In this document: one piece after another, positions 17,150 to 26,776 of the stretch
Layout: every line of letters begins with the position of its first letter
How positions within the stretch are numbered: the stretch's first letter is position 1
Assembly: GCA_003478355.1 (NCBI GenBank)
Contig: QUFC01000038.1
Coordinates: 1 to 43,887, forward strand
Length of the DNA stretch: 43,887 nucleotides
DNA from: Lachnospiraceae bacterium AM48-27BH
GTDB taxonomy: Bacteria; Bacillota; Clostridia; Lachnospirales; Lachnospiraceae
Reading direction: 5' to 3'
The notes under the pieces: model-generated
Database searches by the model: none
The model's input: only the letters and a program-made list of their open reading frames with translations
What the model was told of the DNA's origin: nothing
Program-made: the position numbers and the translations under genes

Positions 17150-19790
17150 TTGAAGAAATACGGTGTAAACGAATTAAGAAGAATGTTCCTGGAATTCTTT
17201 GAGAGCAAGGGCCATCTGGCTATGAAGAGCTTCTCACTGGTTCCACATAACGACAACAGCTTACTGCTGATCAACTCTGGTATGGCTCCATTAAAGCCAT
17301 ATTTTACCGGACAGGAGATCCCGCCAAGAAGACGTGTGACCACCTGCCAGAAGTGTATCCGTACTGGCGATATTGAGAATATCGGTAAGACTGCGCGTCA
17401 CGGCACATTCTTCGAGATGTTGGGAAACTTCTCTTTCGGTGATTACTTCAAGACAGAAGCCATTCACTGGTCCTGGGAGTTTTTAACAGAAGTAGTCGGG
17501 CTGGATCCAAACCGCCTGTATCCATCTGTTTATTTAGATGATGATGAGGCGTTTGACATCTGGAATAAGCAGATCGGCGTTCCGGCAGAACGCATCTTCC
17601 GGTTTGGTAAGGAAGATAACTTCTGGGAGCATGGCGCTGGCCCTTGTGGTCCATGTTCTGAGATCTATTATGATCGCGGCGAGAAGTATGGCTGTGGTAA
17701 GCCAGGCTGTACCGTTGGCTGTGACTGCGACCGATACATGGAAGTATGGAATAACGTATTTACCCAGTTTGAGAATGATGGACATGGCAATTATACGGAG
17801 TTAAAACAGAAGAATATTGATACTGGTATGGGTCTGGAGAGACTGGCTGTGATCGTACAGGATGTAGATCCCTGTTCTGTGTAGATACCAACAAAGCACT
17901 TCTGGATGAGGTATGTGCACTGGCTCATACGGAATATCAGGCTGACGCGAAAAAGGATGTTTCCCTGCGTATCATCGCTGACCATGTGAAATCTTGTACC
18001 TTCATGATCTCTGATGGTATCATGCCTTCTAACGAGGCCGTGGATACGTGCTGCGCCGTCTGCTGCGCCGTGCAGTCCGTCATGGCCGTCTGCTTGGCAT
18101 TGAGGGACGTTTTATGCCAGAACTCAGTAAGACTGTGATCGCTCTGTCTAAGGATGGCTATCCAGAACTGGAAGAGAAGCAGGTCATGATCTTAAAGGTA
18201 CTGGCTGAGGAAGAAGAAAAATTCAATAAGACCATCGACCAGGGTCTTGTGATCTTAGGAGAGATGGAGCAGAAGATGGTAGCAGAAGGAAAGACCGTTC
18301 TTTCCGGTGCTGACGCATTTAAACTGTATGATACTTACGGATTCCCGTTAGATTTAACATTGGAGATCCTGGAAGATAAGAACTTTACCGTTGACGAGGA
18401 TGGTTTCCAGGCTGCGATGAAAGAGCAGAGAGAGAAAGCGCGGAAAGCACGGAAAGTCAGCAACTACATGGGCGCTGATGTAACGGTATACCAGTCCATT
18501 CCGGCAGCCATCACCAGTAAATTCGTTGGATATGACCGTCTGGTTCATGATTCCAGGATCACTGTCCTGACTACTGAGGATGAGATCGTAGAGGCGCTGA
18601 CCGATGGACAGACTGGTACGATTATTGTAGATGAGACTCCATTTTATGGCACTATGGGCGGCCAGCAGGGTGATGTTGGTACCATCGTAAGTGATCATGG
18701 TCAGTTTGAAGTAAAAGAGACTATTCATTTACAGGGCGGCAAGATCGGTCATGTGGGTGTGATGACCAAGGGCATGTTCCAGACAGGCGAGACCGTTACC
18801 TTAAAGGTATGTGAGAAGAACCGTCTTTCTACCGCTAAGAACCATAGCGCCACCCATCTGCTTCAGAAAGCACTGCGTATGGTACTAGGCGATCACGTAG
18901 AGCAGGCTGGTTCCTATGTAGATGCCGGACGCCTTCGTTTCGACTTTACCCATTTCTCTGCTATGACTCCAGAGGAGTTACAGAAGGTAGAGGATCTGGT
19001 CAATGAAGAAATTCAGGCAGCGCTTCCGGTTATTACCGAGGAGATGAGCCTGGATGAGGCAAAGAAATCCGGAGCCATGGCACTGTTTGGTGAGAAATAT
19101 GGTGAGAAAGTACGCGTTGTGAAGATGGGGGATTTCTCCGTAGAGCTTTGCGGTGGTACCCATGTTTCCAACACGGAGAAGATCAGTGCATTTAAGATCA
19201 TTTCCGAGGCTGGTATCGCAGCAGGTGTCCGCAGGATTGAGGCGCTGACCGGCGAAGGACTGATGGCTTATTATCAGGATACAGAAAAAGAACTTCACGC
19301 AGCCGCAAAGACTGCGAAGACGACTCCGACAGAGCTTCAGAAGAAGATCGAGGCGATGTTAGAGGAGATCAAGGCTCTCCATTCTGAGAATGAGAAGTTA
19401 AAGAGCAAACTGGCCAACAGCGCCATGGGTGATGTGATGAGCCAGGTAGTTGATGTGGCAGGTGTTAAGGTTCTGGCAACCAGAGTAGCTGACGTTGATA
19501 TGAACGGACTGAGAAATCTGGGAGATCAGCTGAAAGAGAAGCTTGGTGAGGGTGTGATCGTCATCGCATCAGTTCAGGATGGTAAAGTAAACTTAATGGC
19601 AACTGCTACAGATGAAGCCCAGAAGAAGGGCGCGCATGCAGGTAATCTGATCAAAGCGATCGCCGGACTTGTAGGCGGTGGCGGCGGCGGACGTCCAAAC
19701 ATGGCACAGGCTGGTGGTAAGAATCCGGCAGGTGTGGACGAGGCCCTTGTAAAAGCTGTTGAGGTAGTAAAAGAGCAGGTTCAGGCATAA
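17150..19790 (+). pseudogene. alaS: Alanyl-tRNA synthetase, reading frame broken by two single-base losses
   Basis: All parts of AlaS are present: the catalytic domain from [16 protein letters not shown], the tRNA-recognition region, the editing domain zinc ligands (HSATH and CGGTH) and the C-terminal oligomerisation/C-Ala part. The frame breaks twice. At 17869 GAT-CCC should read GAT-TCC, and at 18036-18037 GAGG-CCG should read GAGGG-CCG. Adding one base at each point restores a continuous protein of about 880 residues. The start is taken as the TTG at 17150, 8 bases after GGAGG, because AlaS proteins begin at this motif. As AlaS is essential, consensus errors are the likely cause. Confidence 0.92.
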
Positions 19791-19825
19791 AATTGAAAAA
19801 AATTGGAAATCCATAAAAAAATCAG

Positions 19826-19853
19826 TTGACGAATAGAGATTTTATGCTATAAT
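19826..19853 (+). promoter_or_regulatory. Promoter of rpsU
   Basis: TTGACG (19826-19831), a 16-base spacer and a perfect TATAAT (19848-19853), about 78 bases before the rpsU start. A GGAGGGAGGT ribosome-binding region follows in the leader. Confidence 0.75.
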
Positions 19854-19930
19854 CATAACAGTGCTATAAAAATACCCAAACAGTTGTATTATGCACAAGT
19901 ACACAACTGGAGGGAGGTTAGGTGTGAGCT

Positions 19931-20107
19931 ATGTCAAACGTGATCGTTAAAGATAATGAATCATTAGACAGCGCTTTACGCAGATTCAAAAGAAACTGCG
20001 CAAAGGCTGGTATTCAGCAGGAGATTCGCAAAAGAGAGCATTACGAGAAGCCAAGCGTAAGACGTAAGAAAAAGTCTGAAGCTGCTAGAAAGCGTAAATT
20101 TAACTAA
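19931..20107 (+). CDS. rpsU: 30S ribosomal protein S21
   Basis: A 58-residue very basic protein beginning [20 protein letters not shown], with an arginine/lysine-rich C-terminal tail ([15 protein letters not shown]), the hallmark of bacterial S21. S21 sits on the 30S platform near the anti-Shine-Dalgarno end of 16S rRNA. The gene has its own strong promoter and an efficient terminator, so it is monocistronic. A GTG at 19923 in another frame was ignored. Confidence 0.95.
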   Translation: MSNVIVKDNESLDSALRRFKRNCAKAGIQQEIRKREHYEKPSVRRKKKSEAARKRKFN

Positions 20108-20124
20108 TTGCTGAGAATGTCAAG

Positions 20125-20156
20125 AGTCCTCAATCGGAAAGATTGAGGACTTTTTT
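20125..20156 (+). terminator. Intrinsic terminator of rpsU
   Basis: AGTCCTCAATC (20125-20135) pairs perfectly with GATTGAGGACT (20141-20151) around GGAAA, followed by six T residues. Confidence 0.93.
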
Positions 20157-20205
20157 CGTGTTCTTCCACATAGGATAAAAATGATAAAGTGTCGGAAGTG
20201 ATCCT

Positions 20206-20493
20206 ATGCCCAGACAGTTTCAGGAGATGGCAGCCAAATCTCTTCATATACCGGCAGATGTGGCTCTTGGGGAGCCGGTGATCACCATCACCGGGCGCAG
20301 GCGGGTGTATCTGGAAAATTATGAGCGGATTGTCAGTCTGGATCCGGATGAGATCCGGCTGCAGACCCGGACCTGCAGGATCCAGATTCTGGGTACCTGC
20401 CTTGGAATTGAATATTATACCAGGGACGAGATGATGATCACAGGTCAGATCATTTCCGTGAATATGGAAGCCAGGGGAGGGAAAAAGGGGTGA
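20206..20493 (+). CDS. yqfC: Sporulation protein YqfC (YabP/YqfC family)
   Basis: A 95-residue protein matching the YabP/YqfC family, with the pattern ALGEPVITITGRRRVYLENYERI and a C-terminal IQILGTCLGIEYYTRDEMMITG. It lies directly before yqfD, as in other Firmicutes, where both are made in the mother cell under sigma-E. The sequence CATAGGATA at 20169-20177 has the -10 pattern of mother-cell sigma factors, but no convincing -35 is seen. Its stop overlaps the yqfD start. Confidence 0.88.
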   Translation: MPRQFQEMAAKSLHIPADVALGEPVITITGRRRVYLENYERIVSLDPDEIRLQTRTCRIQILGTCLGIEYYTRDEMMITGQIISVNMEARGGKKG

Positions 20494-21742
20494 TCCGTGA
20501 GGCGGGGCAGTGGAAGAGGGGATATCTGAAACTGAAGATCTGGGGCTATGGCGTGGAACGTTTTTTGAATGTGTGCGGGAAAACGGGGATTGATATCTGG
20601 GGCGTCCGGGCAGAGAGAACCTCTTGCGATCCCGTATGTTTTTGCTGCATGGAACTGAAAGATTTCCACAGGATCCGCCCGGTTGTCCGGAAAACCAAAG
20701 TCCACATCCGGATACAGAAGCGGCTGGGCCTGCCATTTTTCCTTCACAGGAACCGGAAACGATGGATTTTATTTGCGGGCCCCTTACTGATCGTAATGAT
20801 TTTGATGGTATTATCCATGTTTTTATGGAAAGTGACCTTTGAAGGCAATAACCGTTATACAGACGATGCCTGATGACATATCTGGAGAAAGCGGGTATCC
20901 ATCCCGGGATTCTGAAACGCCAGGTTTCCCTCAGCCAGCTGGAGGAACAGATCCGTCTGGACTATCCAGAGATTCTGTGGGTGTCGGCCCAGATCTCCGG
21001 TACACAGCTTTCCATAAAATTGCGGGAAAATGACGCAGTGTTTTCTGTCCCGGAAAAAGATACCAGTCCCGGCGATCTGGTGGCTTCTTCGGACGCGGTT
21101 ATTACCAGGCTGGTGATCCGCCAGGGGAAGGCTATGGTAAAAGAAGGGGATCAGGTGGAACAGGGGCAGGTATTGGCGGAAGGAACCCTGGAACTGATGA
21201 ATGACAATGGAGAACTGCTCCGTAAGACCTATGTCCGGGCAGATGGGGAAGTGTATGGAACGGTGCGCCATACCTATCGGAAACGGCTGGCTCCCATGAA
21301 GAAGATCCAGATAAAGACTGGCAGGAAGAGCGGCGGATTTTGCTTAAGTGTTGGAGCGAAAGCCTGGGGATGGGTGATGCCGGATTTTCAGAAAGCCCAA
21401 TGGATCAGCCGGACGGAGAAACGGCAGCTGCGTCTGGGACGCGATTTTTATCTGCCTGTCTGGTATGGGAAGATCCAGAGGGAGGAAATCCAGGTTTCGG
21501 AACGTCCTTACACCAAAGCAGAAGCAGAAGCGGAGGCAGAACTGGAAAAATGGGCCGCAGAAGAAAAATTATTGGAAAAAGGGGTACACATTATTGGAAA
21601 TAATGTTAAAATACAAGAGAATGGCTTTTCTTTTTCCATAGAGGGAGAGATTCTCTGTGAAGAACAGATCGCAGTCTTCCGGCAGATTTCAGAGCCAGAG
21701 GATGGGGAAGAAAAAAGTTCTATGGAGACAGGTGAATCATAG
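20490..21742 (+). pseudogene. yqfD: Sporulation protein YqfD, broken by one single-base loss
   Basis: The first frame (20490-20873, GTG start) gives the N-terminal part with a hydrophobic membrane segment (WILFAGPLLIVMILMVLSMF) and the motif TFEGNNRYTDDA, then stops. The next frame continues at once with MTYLEKAGIHPGILKR. Restoring one C in GATGCC at 20869-20870 (to GCCCTG) joins them into a single YqfD of about 417 residues, a normal length. YqfD is a membrane protein of the forespore-engulfment/mother-cell programme. The break resembles the homopolymer losses in alaS and in the flavoprotein gene. Confidence 0.88.
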
Positions 21743-21802
21743 TAATTGGGAAGATATGGAACAGTTACGAAGAATAAAAGCGAGGAGACGATGTAAAACA
21801 GC

Positions 21803-22834
21803 ATGAGTATCATCGAAACTATGATCGACATTCCGGCAGAGCATGAGAAAAATGTCTGCGGACAGTTTGACAGTTATTTAAAGAAGATAGAGCGGACCCT
21901 GCATGTGACCATGGTATCCAGAGATGGGGCGATCAAGGTCATTGGACCGGAGGTCAGTGTCAGAAAGGCAAAAAGTGTATTTAACAATTTGATCGAGCTA
22001 TCAAAGCGGGGCAATGAGATCACCCAGCAGAACGTGGACTATGCGTTGTCCCTGTCATTTTCCGAAAGCGATAACCAGATCCTGGAAATTGATAAAGATG
22101 TGATCTGCCATACCACGAACGGCAGACCGGTAAAGCCAAAGACCATGGGACAGAAAAATTATGTGGACGCGATCCGCAAGAAGATGGTGGTGTTTGGTAT
22201 CGGTCCTGCAGGAACAGGTAAGACTTATCTGGCCATGGCTATGGGAATCCAGGCGTTTAAAGATGGCGAGGTGGGAAGGATCATTCTCACCAGACCGGCG
22301 ATTGAGGCGGGAGAGAAGCTGGGATTTTTGCCAGGTGATCTGCAAAGTAAGATTGATCCTTATTTGAGACCACTTTATGATGCCCTGTATCAGATCATGG
22401 GTGCTGAAAGTTATCTTCATAATGCAGAAAAAGGATTGATCGAGGTAGCGCCTCTGGCATACATGCGGGGACGCACCCTGGATAATGCCTTTATCATTCT
22501 GGATGAGGCCCAGAACACCACACCGGCCCAGATGAAGATGTTCTTGACGCGAATCGGTTTTGGCTCCAAAGTGATCATCACCGGAGACCAGACCCAGAAA
22601 GATCTTCCGGGCGGAGTAGCCTCCGGTTTAGATGTGGCGATCAAGGTTTTAAAGAAAGTGGATGACATCGGTTTCTGCTATCTGACCAGCAGCGATGTGG
22701 TGCGTCATCCACTGGTACAGAAGATTGTACAGGCATATGATGATTATGAGGCTAAGAATCAGGCGAAGGACCGCCAGCGGGGAGAACGGAAGAATCCCCA
22801 GGAGAAACGACAGCCCAGAAAAAGAGAATGGTAG
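21803..22834 (+). CDS. phoH: PhoH-family ATPase
   Basis: A 343-residue PhoH-like protein with a KH-like N-terminus (about residues 25-75) and a P-loop domain: Walker A GPAGTGKT, the segment GEKLGFLPGD and Walker B FIILDEAQN, followed by TRIGFGSKVIITGD. The C-terminus is highly charged. In Firmicutes it is linked to ybeY and ribosome/RNA quality control, and ybeY follows here. An ATG-TAA pair at 21791-21796 lies between the GAGGAG site and this ATG, in the same frame, so the real start is unusually far (16 bases) from the ribosome-binding site. Confidence 0.92.
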   Translation: MSIIETMIDIPAEHEKNVCGQFDSYLKKIERTLHVTMVSRDGAIKVIGPEVSVRKAKSVFNNLIELSKRGNEITQQNVDYALSLSFSESDNQILEIDKDVICHTTNGRPVKPKTMGQKNYVDAIRKKMVVFGIGPAGTGKTYLAMAMGIQAFKDGEVGRIILTRPAIEAGEKLGFLPGDLQSKIDPYLRPLYDALYQIMGAESYLHNAEKGLIEVAPLAYMRGRTLDNAFIILDEAQNTTPAQMKMFLTRIGFGSKVIITGDQTQKDLPGGVASGLDVAIKVLKKVDDIGFCYLTSSDVVRHPLVQKIVQAYDDYEAKNQAKDRQRGERKNPQEKRQPRKREW

Positions 22835-22894
22835 CTTACAAAGTGAAGGACTATGTCAGGAGCATGGTGAAAAGCTACCAATAGGAGGATACCG

Positions 22895-23392
22895 ATGACA
22901 GTAAATATTGAATACGAAGCAGAAAAACAGTTGGGAATCCCATATGAGGAGATCATCAATGAGGTGGTATGCGCGTCCCTGGATTACGAGGGCTGTCCTT
23001 ATGAGGCGGAGGTGAATGTGGTTCTGACGGACAACGAGGAGATCCACCAGGTCAACAAAGAGTACCGCAATGTGGACGCACCGACGGATGTATTATCATT
23101 CCCAATGCTGGAGTACGATACGCCATCAGATTTTGAACACGTAGAAGAGGATTTTGCGGACTGCTTTAACCCGGAGACTGGGGAACTGATGTTGGGGGAC
23201 ATTATGATCTCAGTGGACAAGGTGGAAGAACAGGCAGAAAAGTACGGACATTCCACAACCAGGGAACTGGCGTTTTTAGTAGCCCATAGCATGCTTCATT
23301 TATGTGGTTATGATCACATGGAAGATGAGGAACGTCTGGTGATGGAAGCAAAGCAGAATGAGATTCTGGAGGGAAAAGGATACTGCCGATGA
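22895..23392 (+). CDS. ybeY: Endoribonuclease YbeY (rRNA maturation factor)
   Basis: A 165-residue zinc-dependent RNase required for 16S rRNA 3'-end maturation and 70S quality control. The metal-binding motif HSMLHLCGYDH (HxxxHxxxxxH, about residues 130-140) is intact, as is the YRNVDAPTDVLSFP segment. The start follows AGGAGG. Its stop overlaps the start of the DUF3048 gene by 4 bases. The phoH-ybeY order is conserved in Firmicutes. Confidence 0.95.
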   Translation: MTVNIEYEAEKQLGIPYEEIINEVVCASLDYEGCPYEAEVNVVLTDNEEIHQVNKEYRNVDAPTDVLSFPMLEYDTPSDFEHVEEDFADCFNPETGELMLGDIMISVDKVEEQAEKYGHSTTRELAFLVAHSMLHLCGYDHMEDEERLVMEAKQNEILEGKGYCR

Positions 23393-24522
23393 GAAAAATG
23401 AGGGGTTTATGGGTCACTGTAGTGGTAACTATTTGGCTGCTTACCGCCTGCGGGAAAAAGGAAGAGTATGTGGCAGCTCCGGAAAGTAAGGTTTCTGTGG
23501 AGATGGCGCCGGTTCAGGTGACTACTGCGCCGGAAACAGAACATGAGACGGAGGAAGAGACAGAGGAGACCGTGGAGGAGCCGGAAGAGAGGATTGCTGT
23601 TGATGGAAAGATCAAAAGCTATCTGACCGGAGAGATGGTGGATGTGGCGAAGGCAGACCGCCGTCCGGTGGCTGTGATGATGAGTAATGACAAGGCAGCT
23701 CTTCCACAGTACGGCATCAACCGGGCAGGTGTGGTTTATGAGGCCCCGGTGGAGGGCAGTATGAACCGTTACATGGCTATTCTGGAGGATTATGACGATT
23801 TAGACAGGATCGGTTCTGTTAGAAGCTGCCGCACTTATTATACGTATTTTGCAAGGGAATTTGATGCCATTTATGCACATTTTGGACAGAGTACCTTTGC
23901 CCTCCCTTACCTGGATAACGTGGATAACATTAACGGAATTAAGGAAGGAAGCCAGGCTTTTTACCGCAGCAGTGATAAGAAAACGCCTCATAATGCCTAT
24001 ACCAGTGCCCAAAAGCTTCAAAAGACGATCGAGCAGCTTGGTTACAGCCAGACTTATGACCCGTCCTACCACGGTCATTTTCATTTTACAAAAAATGGTC
24101 AGCAGATCCATCTGGATAATAGTCTGGAAGCCGAGAAGATAGTTCCTGGCTATGCGTTGAATAACGCCTATTTCCAGTATGATGAACAGGATGGCCTGTA
24201 CCACCGTTATCAGTATGGAGGGGTACATAAAGGTTCAGAAGGACCGATCACAGTAAAAAATGTTATTTTTCAGTATTGCTCAACCGGGCATTATGCTACG
24301 ACAGAGTATCTGAATATTGATGTCCACACCGGCCAGTATGGCTATTACATCACCAATGGACGGGCAATCCCTATTTCATGGAAAAAAGATGGTCAGTTCG
24401 GTGTGACCCATTATTATAATACGGAGAATGAGGAAATCACCTTAAACCAGGGTAAGACCTGGATCTGTATCATTCCAACGGCTGATTTCCAAAAGACGGA
24501 GATTCATGGAAAGAACAACTAG
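23389..24522 (+). CDS. DUF3048 lipoprotein (YerB-like)
   Basis: A 377-residue exported lipoprotein. The signal peptide ends in the lipobox LLTAC (Cys21), followed by an acidic Glu/Thr-rich linker. The DUF3048 domains begin near SYLTGEMVDVAKADRRPVAV and include the conserved RIGSVRSCRTYYTYFAREFD and the C-terminal half with WKKDGQFGVTHYYN. The function of YerB proteins is not established. The gene is translationally coupled to ybeY, and the next gene overlaps its end by 17 bases. Confidence 0.82.
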   Translation: MRKMRGLWVTVVVTIWLLTACGKKEEYVAAPESKVSVEMAPVQVTTAPETEHETEEETEETVEEPEERIAVDGKIKSYLTGEMVDVAKADRRPVAVMMSNDKAALPQYGINRAGVVYEAPVEGSMNRYMAILEDYDDLDRIGSVRSCRTYYTYFAREFDAIYAHFGQSTFALPYLDNVDNINGIKEGSQAFYRSSDKKTPHNAYTSAQKLQKTIEQLGYSQTYDPSYHGHFHFTKNGQQIHLDNSLEAEKIVPGYALNNAYFQYDEQDGLYHRYQYGGVHKGSEGPITVKNVIFQYCSTGHYATTEYLNIDVHTGQYGYYITNGRAIPISWKKDGQFGVTHYYNTENEEITLNQGKTWICIIPTADFQKTEIHGKNN

Positions 24523-26230
24523 AACAGTACGCAGCAGAAGTAAATACAAAAAAGGGGAAGGGACAGCAAAGAGAACTGCGGTTCCAGAGAAAAAGGCAGG
24601 CTCCAACTTTATTATCCAGGGGAGTATTCTGGCCATCGCCGGAATTATCGTCCGGCTGATCGGTATGCTGTATCGGATTCCTCTGGCCAATTACATTGGG
24701 GATGAGGGAAATGGTTATTACAGCGCAGCTTATAACATTTATTCCATTATGCTGATCCTTTCTTCTTACAGTCTGCCGGTGGCGGTTTCTAAGATGGTTT
24801 CTGCCCGGTTGGCCAGGGGGCAGTACCGGAATGCCAGAAAGATCCTGCGGGCCGCTTTATTTTACGCAACCATTGTGGGAGGCGTTGGATTCTGTGCTTT
24901 ATGGTTTGGCTCCGGCTTTTTTGCGGAGCATGTGATCAAGATGCCTTACAGCGCCTATGCTTTAAAGGTACTGGCGCCGACGGTCTGGGTCATGGCTTAT
25001 CTGGGAGTCCTCAGAGGATTTTTCCAGGGACATTCCACCATGGTACCAACGGCTGTTTCCCAGATTTTTGAACAGATCGTCAATGCGGTGATCAGTCTTC
25101 TGGCTGCAAAGAGCCTTTTTGACCTGGGTGTGAAATCCAATCTGGTTTACGGTTCTACAGAGTATTCTTATGCGTTCGGCGCGGCTGGAGGCGCTCTTGG
25201 TACGGGAGCAGGAGCTTTGACGGCGCTGATCTTATTCGTTGGCCTGTATCTGATGTACCGTCCAAAGATGAAGCGGCGGATACGCAAGGAACAGGGGACG
25301 TCAGCAGAAAGCTATGGTATGATCACCAGTACCTTGTTTCTGACCGTTGTGCCGATCATTGTCAGCAGCAGCCTTTATAATAGCAGTACTGTCATTGACA
25401 ATGTACTGTTTGGCCAGATCATGACCGGGCTGGGGGAGGCAAAGCAGATCGCATCCCAGTGGGGTATTTATTCTGGTAAATATCATCTGCTATTTAATAT
25501 TCCGGTGGCAGTGGCCAACTCCCTGTCCTCTTCCCTGATTCCGGCATTGTCCAGAGCAGTGGCGGAGAAAGACCGGAAACAGACCTTAAACCGGATCGCC
25601 AGCGCCATCCGTTTTTCGATGATCATCGCGATCCCATCGGCAGTGGGACTGGCAGTGCTGGCGGCACCAATCAGCAATCTGTTATTTCCTGGAAGAGACA
25701 ATACGGATTTGATCAAAATGACCTGTTACGGGTCTTCGGCAGTAGTTGTTTATTCACTGTCTACAGTAACCAATGCCGTGTTGCAGGGCATTAACCGGAT
25801 GAAGACGCCGATCCGTAACGCAGGGATTTCTCTGGTGCTTCATACGGTGATCCTGTTTGTGATGCTGAGATACTTACACATGGGTATTTACGGCGTTCTC
25901 TATGCCAATATTTTATTCGCCCTGTTTATCTGCATCTTAAATGCCAGATCCATTGCCCGTTTTAAGCGTTACCGCCAGGAGGTGAAGAAGACCTTCCTGA
26001 TCCCGATGGTGGCATCCGCAGTTATGGGCGCAGCGGCATTCGGTGTATATCGGGCTGCTTACAGCATCTTTGGCAATCTGATCAGCACCGGGATTTCTGT
26101 TCTGGTGGCAGTGGCGGTTTATTTTGTCCTTCTGATCCTGTTGAAGGGTGTGGACGCCCAGGAACTGAGAAGTATGCCTGGCGGGACCAGACTGTCAGGA
26201 TTGGCAAGAAAACTGCATCTGATGAGATAG
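24506..26230 (+). CDS. SpoVB/MurJ-like polysaccharide flippase (MOP superfamily)
   Basis: A 574-residue integral membrane protein with about 14 hydrophobic segments and the N-terminal GSILAIAGIIVRLIGMLYRI and NYIGDEGNGYY motifs typical of the SpoVB/MurJ branch, which moves lipid-linked saccharides across the membrane. A positively charged cytoplasmic N-terminal extension of about 30 residues precedes the first helix. Whether it acts in vegetative wall synthesis or in spore cortex synthesis is not decidable here. Confidence 0.83.
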   Translation: MERTTRTVRSRSKYKKGEGTAKRTAVPEKKAGSNFIIQGSILAIAGIIVRLIGMLYRIPLANYIGDEGNGYYSAAYNIYSIMLILSSYSLPVAVSKMVSARLARGQYRNARKILRAALFYATIVGGVGFCALWFGSGFFAEHVIKMPYSAYALKVLAPTVWVMAYLGVLRGFFQGHSTMVPTAVSQIFEQIVNAVISLLAAKSLFDLGVKSNLVYGSTEYSYAFGAAGGALGTGAGALTALILFVGLYLMYRPKMKRRIRKEQGTSAESYGMITSTLFLTVVPIIVSSSLYNSSTVIDNVLFGQIMTGLGEAKQIASQWGIYSGKYHLLFNIPVAVANSLSSSLIPALSRAVAEKDRKQTLNRIASAIRFSMIIAIPSAVGLAVLAAPISNLLFPGRDNTDLIKMTCYGSSAVVVYSLSTVTNAVLQGINRMKTPIRNAGISLVLHTVILFVMLRYLHMGIYGVLYANILFALFICILNARSIARFKRYRQEVKKTFLIPMVASAVMGAAAFGVYRAAYSIFGNLISTGISVLVAVAVYFVLLILLKGVDAQELRSMPGGTRLSGLARKLHLMR

Positions 26231-26306
26231 ACGCTATGGAACTGTTACAAATAAGTTTAAAATAAACCAGATAAGCAGATACTATGCTCATAAGGAGGAA
26301 AAACTT

Positions 26307-26690
26307 ATGAGAAATTATGGTATCTGCTTATTGTTATTTTTTGTGTTGGCGGCAGCGTGTTTTTCAGTAGGATATGCGGTGACAAGGACAGAATCTGTCC
26401 GGGAGAGCGCAGTTCCGGCAACAGAATATGAGACGGAAACGGTGGATGAGCGCCCTGTGGCCAAGGTCAATGCTGATGCCCAGGCGGATACAAAGAAAGA
26501 GGAACATTACTGCCTGGTGGCGGAGTCTGGTTATCTGATGGTGTATTCCAGAAAACGGAATGCCCTGTATCTGGATACCCATATTCCGCTGACAGATTTC
26601 CCGGATACAGAAAAAGAGCGGCTTTTGGACGGGATCTGGTTTCCCTCTATGACAGAAGTGTTTCAATATCTGGAATCTTATACCAGTTAA
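26307..26690 (+). CDS. Small membrane-anchored protein with BofC-like C-terminal region
   Basis: A 127-residue protein with an N-terminal transmembrane segment (YGICLLLFFVLAAACFSVGYAV), a short acidic linker, and a C-terminal ~55-residue region (HYCLVAESGYLMVYSRKRNALYLDTHIPLTDFP... FQYLESYTS). That region resembles the BofC C-terminal domain fold seen in many Lachnospiraceae proteins. The domain call rests on pattern memory and is moderate. A good AAGGAGG site precedes the ATG. Confidence 0.55.
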   Translation: MRNYGICLLLFFVLAAACFSVGYAVTRTESVRESAVPATEYETETVDERPVAKVNADAQADTKKEEHYCLVAESGYLMVYSRKRNALYLDTHIPLTDFPDTEKERLLDGIWFPSMTEVFQYLESYTS

Positions 26691-26713
26691 TGGATCGTTA
26701 CGAAAAAATAAAC

Positions 26714-26742
26714 TTGCATTGCAAGGGCAAAGTCGATACAAT
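26714..26742 (+). promoter_or_regulatory. Promoter for the flavoprotein genes
   Basis: TTGCAT (26714-26719), a 17-base spacer and TACAAT (26737-26742), 34 bases before the ATG at 26777. Confidence 0.6.
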
Positions 26743-26776
26743 GGAGAACGAAAAAAGCAGGAGAAGAGGAAAACGA

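Noticed and set aside
17869..18060. Programmed ribosomal frameshifting in alaS
   Set aside because: There are two separate slips in the same gene, neither at a slippery heptamer with a downstream structure, and AlaS is not known to use frameshifting.
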